Positions 29,428 to 38,466 of a stretch of DNA of 38,466 nt are shown here, one piece after another. This DNA is from Actinomycetota bacterium (lineage in GTDB: Bacteria; Actinomycetota; Acidimicrobiia; IMCC26256; PALSA-555). The notes below the pieces were generated by a model. It had not been told where the DNA came from and made no database searches. It worked only from the letters and a program-made list of their open reading frames with translations. Each line of letters begins with the position of its first letter. The stretch's first letter is position 1. The stretch covers positions 11,994 through 50,459 of the forward strand of contig PLJD01000127.1 of assembly GCA_003140175.1 (NCBI GenBank). Direction: 5' to 3'. Position numbers and translations under genes: made by a program.

Positions 29428-30039
29428 TCAGCGACGCAGGACCCGCAGGGAGCCCGTCGTCGACTCCGGCGTGAACCCGTCCGCCACCGCTCGCTCCCAG
29501 ACCTTGAACGGTGCTTGTCCACCCTCGGCGGGGTCCTCGAACACGTCGTGGAACACGAGCCGGCCCCGCGCGGCAACTCGGGGCGCCCAGCCCTGGTAGT
29601 CGCCGAGCGCCACGTCGAGGGCGTGCCCGCCGTCGATAAAGACCAGGCCCAGCGGCGTGGCCCAGTGGCGCGCCACGGTGGGCGAGTCGCCGACCACGGC
29701 GACCACGACATCGTCGAGACCCGCCGACGCGATGGTCCGCCGGAAGCATGGCAGCGTGTCGAGGAGGCCCGTGTCGGGGTCGACGAGGCGCTCGTCGTGC
29801 CACACCCATCCCGCCTGGTTCTCCTCCGAGCCGCGGTGATGATCAACGGTGAACAGCATCGAGTCGCGGGCGCGCGCCGCCGCGCCCAGATAGATCGCCG
29901 ACTTGCCGCAGTAGGTACCGATCTCGAGCAGCGGGCCGGCAGCCGCGGCCTCGAGACCGGCGGCGTGTAACGCCAGCCCTTCGTCGTCGGGCATGAACCC
30001 GATGGCGTCGCGCGCGTGCTGGAACAAGACCGGGTCCAC
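29428..30039 (-). CDS. Class I SAM methyltransferase of the Methyltransf_24 / CmcI-TylF-like group
   Basis: The 203-residue protein (GTG at 30039) has LLEIGTYCGKSAIYLGAAAR as SAM motif I, MLFTVDHHRGSEENQAGW, and LGLVFIDGGHALDVALGDYQ with an acidic metal-site-like DGGH, then RLVFHDVFEDP. This pattern is typical of small O-methyltransferases acting on sugars or metabolites. It faces the GT4-methyltransferase-toroid operon across a terminator-like hairpin and follows the mutase gene by 9 bp on the same strand. The shared methyltransfer and sugar theme suggests a link with the GT4 operon, but strand order places it downstream of the mutase. Confidence 0.85.
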   Translation of the reverse strand: MDPVLFQHARDAIGFMPDDEGLALHAAGLEAAAAGPLLEIGTYCGKSAIYLGAAARARDSMLFTVDHHRGSEENQAGWVWHDERLVDPDTGLLDTLPCFRRTIASAGLDDVVVAVVGDSPTVARHWATPLGLVFIDGGHALDVALGDYQGWAPRVAARGRLVFHDVFEDPAEGGQAPFKVWERAVADGFTPESTTGSLRVLRR

Positions 30040-30048
30040 GGCGTCGGC

Positions 30049-31680
30049 TCAGATCACCGGCGACTCGGTGTAGCGACCGAACACGTCCGCCAGCGCGCCC
30101 ATGACCTCCCCCACCGTCGCCTCCACGCGCACCGCGTCGAGCAGGCTGGGAAACAGGTTCGTGGCCGCGTCGGCGGCGTCGGAACGGATGCGGGCCAAGG
30201 CATCGTGCACCGCCGCCTCGGGCCGGTCCGCGAGGCGCGCCGCGAGGCGTTTGCGTTGACTCTCCTCGACCTCGGGGCCGATGCGCAGCAGGTCGGGGGG
30301 CGGCTCGTCGCTGCCTTCGAGGAAGTCGGTCACGCCCACCACGACGTGACGGCCGTCGTTGCGTTTGCGTTCGAGCGTGTAGGCGGCGTCGGCGATCTCG
30401 CGCTGGAACCATCCCGACTCGATCTGGCGCAGCACCCCTTCGAGCATCGAGCCCTCACCCACCGCGTCGAGGTGCGCGAAGACCTGCTCGGCTTGGCGCT
30501 CCAGCTCGTCGGTGAGCGCCTCGACGTACCACGAGCCACCCAGCGGGTCGGCGACGTTGGTGACGGCGACCTCGTGGGCCAGAACCTGCTGGGTGCGCAA
30601 CGCCAACCGGGCCGACTTCTCGGTCGGCAGGGCCATCGTCTCGTCCATGGCGTTGGTGTGCAGACTCTGGGTGCCGCCCAGCACGGCGGCGAGCGCCTCG
30701 ATGGCGGTGCGCATCAAGTTGACCTCGGGCTGCTGGGCGGTGAGCGACACGCCCGCGGTCTGCGCATGGCACCGAAGTTGGCACGAGCGCTCAGCCGCGG
30801 CGTGGTAGCGGTCGCGCATCCAGCGCGCCCAGATCCGCCGCGCGGCACGGTACTTGCAGATCTCCTCGAAGAAGTCGAGGTGCGCATTGAAGAAGAACGA
30901 CAGACGCGGCGCGAAGTCGTCGACGTCCAGGCCGGCCGCGACCGCCTGCTCCACGTACGCGAAGCCGTTGGCCAGGGTGAACGCGAGCTCCTGGGCGGCG
31001 GTCGAGCCGGCCTCGCGGATGTGATATCCGGAGATCGAGACCGGATGCCAGCGGGGCATGTCCGTGGCGCAGAACGCGATGGTGTCGCTGACCAGGCGCA
31101 TCGAGGGGCGCGGCGGGAACACGAACTCCTTCTGGGCCTGGTACTCCTTGAGGATGTCGTTCTGGAGCGTGCCGCCGAGCTCGGCTCGTGCGACGCCCGT
31201 GGCCTCCGCCGCCGCGACGTACATGGCGAGCAGGACCGGCGCGGGGGCGTTGATGGTCATTGAGGTCGTGACCTGGCGCAGGTCGATCCCCGCGTACAGG
31301 TCGGCAACGTCGGCCAGCGAATCGACCGCCACGCCGCACTTGCCGACCTCTCCGCACGCCAGCGGGTCGTCGGAGTCGCGTCCCATCAGCGTCGGGAGGT
31401 CAAAGGCGGTCGAGAGCCCGTCGCCGCCGGCCGCCAGCAGCTCGTGGAACCGACGGTTGGTATCCGGCGCGGTGCCGAAGCCGGCGAACATCCGCATCGT
31501 CCACAGCTTCGAGCGGTACATCGAGGCGTAGGGGCCCCGGGTGTAGGGCCAGAGCCCGGGACGCTCGTCGTCGGGTCCGTAGACCGCCTCGACGGGGACA
31601 CCCGAGAGCGTCTCGAAATCAGCGTCGCGCTTGGGTGCCGCGTCGTAGGCGGCCTGCCAGCGCTCGCGCGCGGTCGTCAC
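30049..31680 (-). CDS. Acyl-CoA mutase catalytic chain, probable methylmalonyl-CoA mutase alpha subunit
   Basis: The 543-residue protein covers the TIM-barrel substrate domain: TRGPYASMYRSKLWTMRMFA, STAFDLPTLMGRDSDDP, LGGTLQNDILKEYQAQKEFV, VSISGYHIREAGSTAAQELA (catalytic His about 220) and QSLHTNAMDETMALPTEKSA. It ends before any DxHxxG cobalamin domain, so the B12-binding part must be a separate small subunit, not in the window. The substrate-specificity residues of methylmalonyl-CoA mutase, Tyr89 and Arg207, appear conserved (Tyr55, Arg195), arguing against isobutyryl-CoA mutase. GTG at 31680; TACCGT at 31692-31687 lies 6 nt before it. MeaB at 20132-21073 is its likely chaperone. Confidence 0.9.
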   Translation of the reverse strand: MTTARERWQAAYDAAPKRDADFETLSGVPVEAVYGPDDERPGLWPYTRGPYASMYRSKLWTMRMFAGFGTAPDTNRRFHELLAAGGDGLSTAFDLPTLMGRDSDDPLACGEVGKCGVAVDSLADVADLYAGIDLRQVTTSMTINAPAPVLLAMYVAAAEATGVARAELGGTLQNDILKEYQAQKEFVFPPRPSMRLVSDTIAFCATDMPRWHPVSISGYHIREAGSTAAQELAFTLANGFAYVEQAVAAGLDVDDFAPRLSFFFNAHLDFFEEICKYRAARRIWARWMRDRYHAAAERSCQLRCHAQTAGVSLTAQQPEVNLMRTAIEALAAVLGGTQSLHTNAMDETMALPTEKSARLALRTQQVLAHEVAVTNVADPLGGSWYVEALTDELERQAEQVFAHLDAVGEGSMLEGVLRQIESGWFQREIADAAYTLERKRNDGRHVVVGVTDFLEGSDEPPPDLLRIGPEVEESQRKRLAARLADRPEAAVHDALARIRSDAADAATNLFPSLLDAVRVEATVGEVMGALADVFGRYTESPVI

Positions 31681-31686
31681 GACCCC

Positions 31687-31716
31687 ACGGTACCGCCGGA
31701 CCTCACCTGCTACCGT
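31687..31716. promoter_or_regulatory. Back-to-back -10-like elements of the mutase and epoxide-hydrolase-like genes
   Basis: TACCGT occurs on the minus strand at 31692-31687 (6 nt before the mutase GTG) and on the plus strand at 31711-31716 (28 nt before the ATG at 31744, with GAGGAGG at 31731-31737 as SD). The 63-bp spacer thus holds one leaderless and one leadered start. Confidence 0.5.
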
Positions 31717-31743
31717 CCGCGCGCCACGACGAGGAGGACCGCC

Positions 31744-32115
31744 ATGACCGCCGCCGAGGTCGTTCAAGCCTTGATCCGGGCCAACGAGGCCCGCGACATC
31801 GATGCCGTCGTGGCGCTCATGACCGACGACGTGGAGTACGAGAACGTCGGGATGGGGGTCTGCACCGGGCACGACGAGGTCCGCGGGCTCCTCGGTCCGT
31901 TCTACGGCGGCGCAGAACGCGTGGCGTGGGAGGTGCTCGCCCAGGTCGAGCACGGCGACACGGTCATGAACGAGCGGGTGGACCGCTTCTTCATGCCGGG
32001 CGGAAAGGTGGCTGAGGTTCGGGTCGCGGGCTACTTCGAGGTCGAGGGCGATCGGGTGCGCCGCTGGCGCGACTACTTCGACACCGGCGCGTTGCTGAGC
32101 CAGCTCGCGGGCTGA
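31744..32115 (+). CDS. Limonene-1,2-epoxide-hydrolase-like SnoaL/NTF2-fold protein
   Basis: This 123-residue protein has the small cone-shaped NTF2-like fold and retains the residue set of limonene-1,2-epoxide hydrolase: Tyr32 and Asn34 (VEYENVG), Arg78 and Asp80 (NERVDRF), and Asp110 within WRDYFD. The reference enzyme uses Tyr53, Asn55, Arg99, Asp101 and Asp132 to activate water on an epoxide, and the spacings of the first four are the same. Epoxide hydrolysis is therefore likely, with unknown substrate. Good SD (GAGGAGG). It is divergent from the mutase gene and convergent with an SDR gene. Confidence 0.8.
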   Translation: MTAAEVVQALIRANEARDIDAVVALMTDDVEYENVGMGVCTGHDEVRGLLGPFYGGAERVAWEVLAQVEHGDTVMNERVDRFFMPGGKVAEVRVAGYFEVEGDRVRRWRDYFDTGALLSQLAG

Positions 32116-32143
32116 CTCGCCTCGACTCGCCCGGCGGTCCGTC

Positions 32144-32157
32144 GACGGGCGCCCGTC
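32144..32157. terminator. 14-bp palindrome between convergent epoxide-hydrolase-like and SDR genes
   Basis: GACGGGCGCCCGTC is a perfect palindrome in the 45-bp convergent spacer. As RNA it gives a 5-bp stem with a 4-nt loop on either strand. It is a weak but well-placed terminator candidate. Confidence 0.3.
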
Positions 32158-32160
32158 CGC

Positions 32161-32934
32161 TCAGGGGCCGGGGACCGAGCCTCGAAACTGGCCCGTGCCC
32201 GCGGTGACGCCGCCGTCGACGGGCAGCGCGACGCCGGTCACGAACGAAGCGTCGGGTGAGAGCAGGAACGCCACCGCGGCGGCGACCTCGTTCGCCTCCC
32301 CGAAGCGGCCCAACGGGACGTGACTGCGCATCTCCTCGTACAGGGCGGGCGCGTGGCGCTCCATCGGGCCGGTCATGCCCGTGGCACGGATCCCCCCCGG
32401 GCAGACCGCGTTGACCCGGATGCCTTCGGGGCCGAGTTCGAGCGCGGCGGCGCGCATGACGTTCACCACCCCGGCCTTCGAGGCGTTGTAGGCGAACAGC
32501 CCCGGGTCGGCCGCGAGGCCCGAGACGGACGCGGTGACGACGATCGCTCCGCCCCCCGCGGCGCGCAGCGCGGGCAGCGCGGCGCGGATCCCCAGGACCA
32601 CGCCGCGCAGGTTGACGGCCACGATGCGGTCGAACTCCTCGAGGGGCTGGGTGTCGATCGCGCCCCGCCCGGCCACGCCGGCGTTCAACACGACCCCGTC
32701 GAGGCGACCGAAGCGGGTCCGGGCGGCGTCGACGATCGTCGCGTTGCCGGCCTCGGTCGCCACGTCGGCGGGGACGGTCACGAGGCCCGGGTCGCCCTCG
32801 AGCGCCTCCAGGGGGCCGGCCGCGACGTCGGCGGCCACCACCGACCAGCCCCCGGCCCGCAGTCGGGCGGCCACCGCCCGTCCGATCCCCGACGCGGCGC
32901 CGGTGACCAGCGCCACCGGGTCCTGGCTCGCCAT
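32161..32934 (-). CDS. Short-chain dehydrogenase/reductase (classical SDR)
   Basis: The 257-residue protein has VALVTGAASGIGRAVAARL (TGxxxGIG cofactor motif), DGVVLNAGVAGRGA (NAG), the catalytic Ser in VVTASVSGLA and the Tyr/Lys pair in FAYNASKAGVVN, then VNAVCPGGIRATGM. The Asp-Val after VVAAD suggests NAD preference over NADP. Substrate is not evident; SDRs of this type act on hydroxyacyl-CoAs, sugars or alcohols. TAGCGT at 32948-32943 lies 8 nt before the ATG, so leaderless. It is divergent from glpX and convergent with the epoxide-hydrolase-like gene. Confidence 0.88.
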   Translation of the reverse strand: MASQDPVALVTGAASGIGRAVAARLRAGGWSVVAADVAAGPLEALEGDPGLVTVPADVATEAGNATIVDAARTRFGRLDGVVLNAGVAGRGAIDTQPLEEFDRIVAVNLRGVVLGIRAALPALRAAGGGAIVVTASVSGLAADPGLFAYNASKAGVVNVMRAAALELGPEGIRVNAVCPGGIRATGMTGPMERHAPALYEEMRSHVPLGRFGEANEVAAAVAFLLSPDASFVTGVALPVDGGVTAGTGQFRGSVPGP

Positions 32935-32942
32935 CGCCGGGG

Positions 32943-32996
32943 ACGCTAACCGGCCCGTCGGGCCCCGGTTGAGCGGGCGGGTGGGCCGGGTACCCT
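32943..32996. promoter_or_regulatory. Divergent SDR/glpX promoter region with interrupted dyad
   Basis: On the plus strand TTGAGC (32969-32974), a 16-nt spacer and TACCCT (32991-32996) form a promoter for glpX, whose AGGAGG (33018-33023) is 4 nt before the ATG. On the minus strand TAGCGT (32948-32943) serves the SDR. AACCGGCCC (32948-32956) and GGGCCCCGGTT (32960-32970) make a dyad with a 2-nt bulge that touches both promoters. Confidence 0.5.
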
Positions 32997-33027
32997 CGGG
33001 GCCTCACCGGCGAGGCCAGGAGGCCCG

Positions 33028-34017
33028 ATGGAGCAGCGCGAGGCCCCGGACCGGAACCTGGCCATGGATCTGGCCCGGGTCACCGAGGCGGCGGCGCTGG
33101 CCGCCGGCCGCTGGGTCGGACGGGGGGACAAGGAGTCCGCCGATCAGGCCGCGGTCGACGCCATGCGCCTGGTCCTGAACAGCGTCCCGATGGACGGCGT
33201 CGTGGTGATCGGCGAGGGCGAGAAGGACGAAGCCCCGATGCTCTTCAACGGCGAAGAGATCGGTGGGGGCGGCGGCCCGGCCACCGACATCGCGGTGGAC
33301 CCCATCGACGGCACGACCCTCACGTCGCTGGGCCGCAACCACGCCATCTCGGTGATCGCCCTCGCGCAGCGCGGCACGATGTTCGATCCCGGACCGTGCG
33401 TGTACATGGAGAAGATCGCGGTCGGAGCCGAGGCGTCGGACCTCATCGACCTCGACGCCCCGGTGAAGGCCAACCTCGAGGCGGTCGCCAAAGCCCGGGG
33501 CGAGCAGGTCAAAGACGTCACCGCGGTGATCTTGGACCGGGAGCGCCACGCCGACCTCATCCGCGAGTGCCGGGAGGCGGGCGCCCGGATCCGCCTCATC
33601 CCCGACGGCGACGTCATCGGGGCGTTGGCGACGGGTTGGCCCGACAGCGGCTACGACATCCTCTTCGGCATCGGCGGGACCCCCGAGGGGGTCATCGCCG
33701 CCTGCGCGCTCAAGGCCCTCGGCGGGGCGATCCAGGGGCGGCTCGTCACCCGCAACGACGAGGAGCGTCGCGCCGCGCTGGACTTGGGGTACGACCTCGA
33801 GCAGGTGCTGAGCACCGACGACCTGGTCGGCGGCGACGACGTGTTCTTCGCCGCCACCGCGATCACCGACGGTGACCTCCTCCAGGGCGTGCGCTACCGC
33901 GGCGACGGGGCGACGACCGAGTCGCTGGTCATGCGGGCCAAGAGCGGCACGATCCGCCGGATCCAGGCCACCCACAAGTGGCACAAGCTGCTGCGCTACT
34001 CGTCCCTGCAGTACTGA
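33028..34017 (+). CDS. glpX: Class II fructose-1,6-bisphosphatase
   Basis: The 329-residue protein matches Glp[39 protein letters not shown], the metal-binding [54 protein letters not shown] and [15 protein letters not shown]. It removes the 1-phosphate of fructose-1,6-bisphosphate in gluconeogenesis; in actinobacteria GlpX is generally the main FBPase. It has its own promoter and an AGGAGG site, unlike the leaderless genes around it, which suggests regulated or strong translation. It is a single-gene unit, convergent with a secreted protein gene and sharing a hairpin with its stop. Confidence 0.96.
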   Translation: MEQREAPDRNLAMDLARVTEAAALAAGRWVGRGDKESADQAAVDAMRLVLNSVPMDGVVVIGEGEKDEAPMLFNGEEIGGGGGPATDIAVDPIDGTTLTSLGRNHAISVIALAQRGTMFDPGPCVYMEKIAVGAEASDLIDLDAPVKANLEAVAKARGEQVKDVTAVILDRERHADLIRECREAGARIRLIPDGDVIGALATGWPDSGYDILFGIGGTPEGVIAACALKALGGAIQGRLVTRNDEERRAALDLGYDLEQVLSTDDLVGGDDVFFAATAITDGDLLQGVRYRGDGATTESLVMRAKSGTIRRIQATHKWHKLLRYSSLQY

Positions 34018-34039
34018 ACGGTCCGCCCTCGGCGGTTCA
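34015..34039. terminator. Dyad holding the convergent stop codons of glpX and the secreted barrel protein
   Basis: TGAAC-(4 nt)-CGCC at 34015-34027 pairs with GGCGGTTCA at 34031-34039, with the 4 nt bulged. Both stop codons lie in the arms: TGA of glpX at the left, TCA (complement of TGA) at the right. Confidence 0.4.
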
Positions 34040-34954
34040 GGGCGACCGCAGGTAGGGCCACGCGGTCGTCGCGGTGCCGGCGGCGTCGAAGACCGACCGG
34101 CCGATGGCGTGGTCGGCGTGCACGGCGCGGGCGAACTCCACGTAGTCGGTGACCGTCGAGTCGCCGGCCAACCCGCCGATCGGTGCCACCTGGGCGTGCG
34201 GGTTGTGCAAATCGGTGCGGAGCCGGCGGATGCTCTCGTCGGTGTAGCGGAAGGCGTCGCGGTACACGCCGCTGCGGACCGTCCAGTACGTCATGGGCAG
34301 CCACACGTTCACTGACGACGCCAGCGCCCGGTAGGGGAACTGTGGCCAGAGGACCGGGTTGACAACTTCGAGCTGCACGGCCGGGTACACGATCGCGCCG
34401 AGCGGCAGGGCGGGGGCTTGCGAGCGCAGCTGGCGGGCGACCGCCACCAGTCGCCGGTTGCGGTCCGCGACGTCGGCGACCTGTTGGGATTCGATGTCGA
34501 GGGCCACCCCGTCGAAGCGCTGCCCGTCGGCGCGGAAGCGCACGATCGCGTCGAGGCGGGCCTCGTCGCGCGCCGGGTCGGCGAGTTGGGGGTAGTACCA
34601 GGCGACGACCCGGAGCCCATCGGCGTGGGCGCGTCGCAGCATTTGGGACACGAGGGTGGGGTTGACGATGAGGTCGGGCGAGCGGGGGTCGTCGATCGCC
34701 GCCTGCAGGTAGAGGGTGCGCGCACCGAGCGCGGCGAGGTCGTCGACCGTCTGGGGCACGACCGTCGGCGGTCCGGGCGCAGTCAGGAACGTCGGGACGT
34801 ACTCGAACACGTCGATCCAGGCGCCGAGGCCCGTGAACGGTGCGGGGTCGGGGGGGTCGGCGCGGACCCGGGCGCCCGCCGGCGCCGCGGCGCCGACCAG
34901 GGCCCCGACGGCAGCGAGGACGGCAAGCCCGGAAGCCAGACGCCGCGAGCGCAT
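34037..34954 (-). CDS. Secreted TIM-barrel-like protein, possible glycoside-hydrolase relative, unknown function
   Basis: The 305-residue protein starts with an Arg-rich n-region and a hydrophobic core (SGLAVLAAVGALVGAAAPAG) ending AGARV, a signal peptide with cleavage near residue 29. The rest looks like a beta/alpha barrel: LGARTLYLQAAID, GLRVVAWYYPQ, FDGVALDIESQ (acidic residues at a barrel strand end) and VNVWLPMTYW. Such a layout recalls GH18-like or GH10/DUF4015-type proteins of the cell surface. No definite catalytic DxE motif is seen. TAGGGT at 34966-34961 lies 6 nt before the ATG. I do not recognise a specific function. Confidence 0.75.
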   Translation of the reverse strand: MRSRRLASGLAVLAAVGALVGAAAPAGARVRADPPDPAPFTGLGAWIDVFEYVPTFLTAPGPPTVVPQTVDDLAALGARTLYLQAAIDDPRSPDLIVNPTLVSQMLRRAHADGLRVVAWYYPQLADPARDEARLDAIVRFRADGQRFDGVALDIESQQVADVADRNRRLVAVARQLRSQAPALPLGAIVYPAVQLEVVNPVLWPQFPYRALASSVNVWLPMTYWTVRSGVYRDAFRYTDESIRRLRTDLHNPHAQVAPIGGLAGDSTVTDYVEFARAVHADHAIGRSVFDAAGTATTAWPYLRSP

Positions 34955-35000
34955 CGCCGGACCCTATGCGGCGGTCCCGGCCGCCCGACGAAGCGGGCCC

Positions 35001-35423
35001 TCAACTGGCGGCGGAGGACTCCGCGACGCCGGCAACCTCGAGGCGCAGCTCGGCGCGGGCCAGCGCTTCGGTGGCCTCCTCGTCGTGCTCGCTCAGGTCG
35101 AGCGCGGCGCGGGCCCGCTGGCGGGCCGCCTCGGCTCGAGGGATGTCGATCTCGGGGGGCAGCTCGGCGACGTCGGAGAGAACGAGCACCCGGTCGTTGC
35201 TCACCTCCACGAACCCGCCGTGCACCGCGATGACATGCTCGTCCTCGTCGGGGAGCAGGACCCGGACCTTCGCGATCCCGAGCGCCCCGAGGAACGGCAT
35301 GTGGCCCGGCAAGAAGGCGATGTCGCCGTCTGAGGTGCGGCACACGACCATCTCGGCGGTGCCTTCGTAGAGGATCTCCTCGGGGGAGACGACCTGGACC
35401 TGGAGGGTGGGGTTGTCGGCCAC
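35001..35423 (-). CDS. atpC: ATP synthase F1 epsilon subunit
   Basis: The 140-residue protein (GTG at 35423) has the epsilon N-terminal beta sandwich: LQVQVVSPEEILYEGTAEMV, DIAFLPGHMPFLGALGIAKV and VHGGFVEVSNDRVLVLSDVA, followed by a two-helix C-terminal domain rich in Ala and Glu. It sits in the central stalk and can inhibit ATP hydrolysis through its C-terminal helices. The GTG is directly adjacent to the TAG of atpD. It is the last gene of the leftward atp operon. 46 bp separate it from the secreted barrel gene. Confidence 0.95.
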   Translation of the reverse strand: MADNPTLQVQVVSPEEILYEGTAEMVVCRTSDGDIAFLPGHMPFLGALGIAKVRVLLPDEDEHVIAVHGGFVEVSNDRVLVLSDVAELPPEIDIPRAEAARQRARAALDLSEHDEEATEALARAELRLEVAGVAESSAAS

Positions 35424-37819
<2,396 letters not shown>

Positions 37820-37878
37820 CTAGTGTCGCTCGCTCGCCGGGCGCCACCGGTTGGGACGGCGCTGGGCCTGGGGGGTCG

Positions 37879-38466
37879 TCACTGGGGAGCTGGCGCCGGG
37901 GCGGGTTCGGCGTCGCCGGGCCTGTCCGAGCCGACCGGGGCGCGGGCCGTCTCGGCCTGGTTGACGGTGGCGAGGAACTCGGTCCGGAAATTCTCGATCG
38001 CGCTGCGGATCGCGTTCTCGTCGGGGAGGGCCCCGGTCGTGCGGATCTCCGAGAGCAGCCCGCTGTGGCGGGTGTGGAACCAGTCCAGAAGGTCCCGCTC
38101 GAAGCGGCGCACCTCGTCGACCGGCAGGTCGTCGACGAGCCCGTTGGTGCCGGCGAAGATCACGATGACCTGGTCCTCGACCGGCATCGGCGAGTTGAGG
38201 GGCTGCTTGAGCAGCTCGACGAGGCGCATACCGCGGTCGAGCTGGGCCCGGGACACGGCGTCGAGCTCCGACCCGAAGGTGGCGAACGCCTCCAAGTCGC
38301 GGAACTGGGCCAGGTCGATCTTCAGGGTGCCGGCGACGCTCTTCATCGCCTTGATCTGCGCCGCGCCGCCGACGCGCGAGACCGAGATGCCGACGTCGAC
38401 CGCGGGTCGCACCCCCGACTTGAACAGGTCGTCGACGAGGTAGATCTGGCCGTCGGTGATCGAGAT
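37879..38466 (-). CDS. atpA: ATP synthase F1 alpha subunit, C-terminal part (5' end outside window)
   Basis: The frame is open to the right edge, giving 195 residues. [40 protein letters not shown] and [20 protein letters not shown] are characteristic of AtpA, including the SxSRVG arginine region that reaches into the catalytic site of beta. The tail after about residue 165 of the fragment ([20 protein letters not shown]) is a low-complexity Pro/Ala extension. It is the upstream neighbour of atpG, 59 bp before it. Confidence 0.97.
   Translation of the reverse strand: MSITDGQIYLVDDLFKSGVRPAVDVGISVSRVGGAAQIKAMKSVAGTLKIDLAQFRDLEAFATFGSELDAVSRAQLDRGMRLVELLKQPLNSPMPVEDQVIVIFAGTNGLVDDLPVDEVRRFERDLLDWFHTRHSGLLSEIRTTGALPDENAIRSAIENFRTEFLATVNQAETARAPVGSDRPGDAEPAPAPAPQ

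Overview
The window is GC-rich (about 70-75% in most genes), densely packed and free of rRNA, tRNA, CRISPR or recognisable transposase genes. Its gene content points to an actinobacterium (Actinomycetota), perhaps an Acidimicrobiia-like lineage: coenzyme F420 genes, a MurA with Asp in place of the fosfomycin-target Cys, GlpX as fructose bisphosphatase, an acyl-CoA carboxylase alpha chain fused to its biotin domain, and a LytR-CpsA-Psr wall ligase. About 15 genes have a TANNNT -10-like hexamer 6-11 nt before the start codon, so leaderless transcription looks common.

Layout. 1-2154 (-): a glycosyltransferase/polytopic membrane protein running off the left edge. 2274-2684: small helical protein. 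2750-5000 (+): F420 genes cofD, cofE and a nitroreductase; the last two are the halves of mycobacterial FbiB as separate ORFs. 12527-5002 (-): seven-gene cell-surface polysaccharide operon (LCP ligase, UDP-glucose dehydrogenase, UDP-glucuronate decarboxylase, DPM1-like GT2, WbbL-like GT2, sugar-1-P nucleotidyltransferase, GalE-like epimerase). Its fbiA-fbiB/manB-wbbL/LCP neighbourhood resembles the M. tuberculosis Rv3261-Rv3267 region.

12591-16855: class IV aminotransferase with a 12-codon leader ORF, biotin ligase, biotin carboxylase-BCCP and a PhzF-family protein. 16866-19267: divergent LpdA-like flavoprotein and GalT-like transferase. 24747-19341 (-): alpha/beta hydrolase, nucleotidyl cyclase domain, crotonase, murA, NifU-like protein, meaB and a second crotonase.

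The main anomaly is 24744-26044. The two ends of an S9-family peptidase gene flank a roughly 1 kb segment of much lower GC that carries one secreted SGNH/GDSL-like hydrolase on the opposite strand; the centre of the peptidase is gone and its N-terminal remnant is frameshifted.

26196-30039: GT4, methyltransferase and alpha/alpha-toroid operon facing a second methyltransferase. 30049-34954: cobalamin-dependent acyl-CoA mutase, limonene-epoxide-hydrolase-like protein, SDR, glpX and a secreted TIM-barrel-like protein. 35001-38466 (-): ATP synthase genes atpC, atpD, atpG and partial atpA.

Propionyl/methylmalonyl-CoA metabolism (carboxylase, BirA, mutase, MeaB, crotonases), F420 synthesis and envelope assembly are the coherent themes. 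No gap over 300 bp lacks a gene or remnant. No wholly new defence or mobile system was seen.
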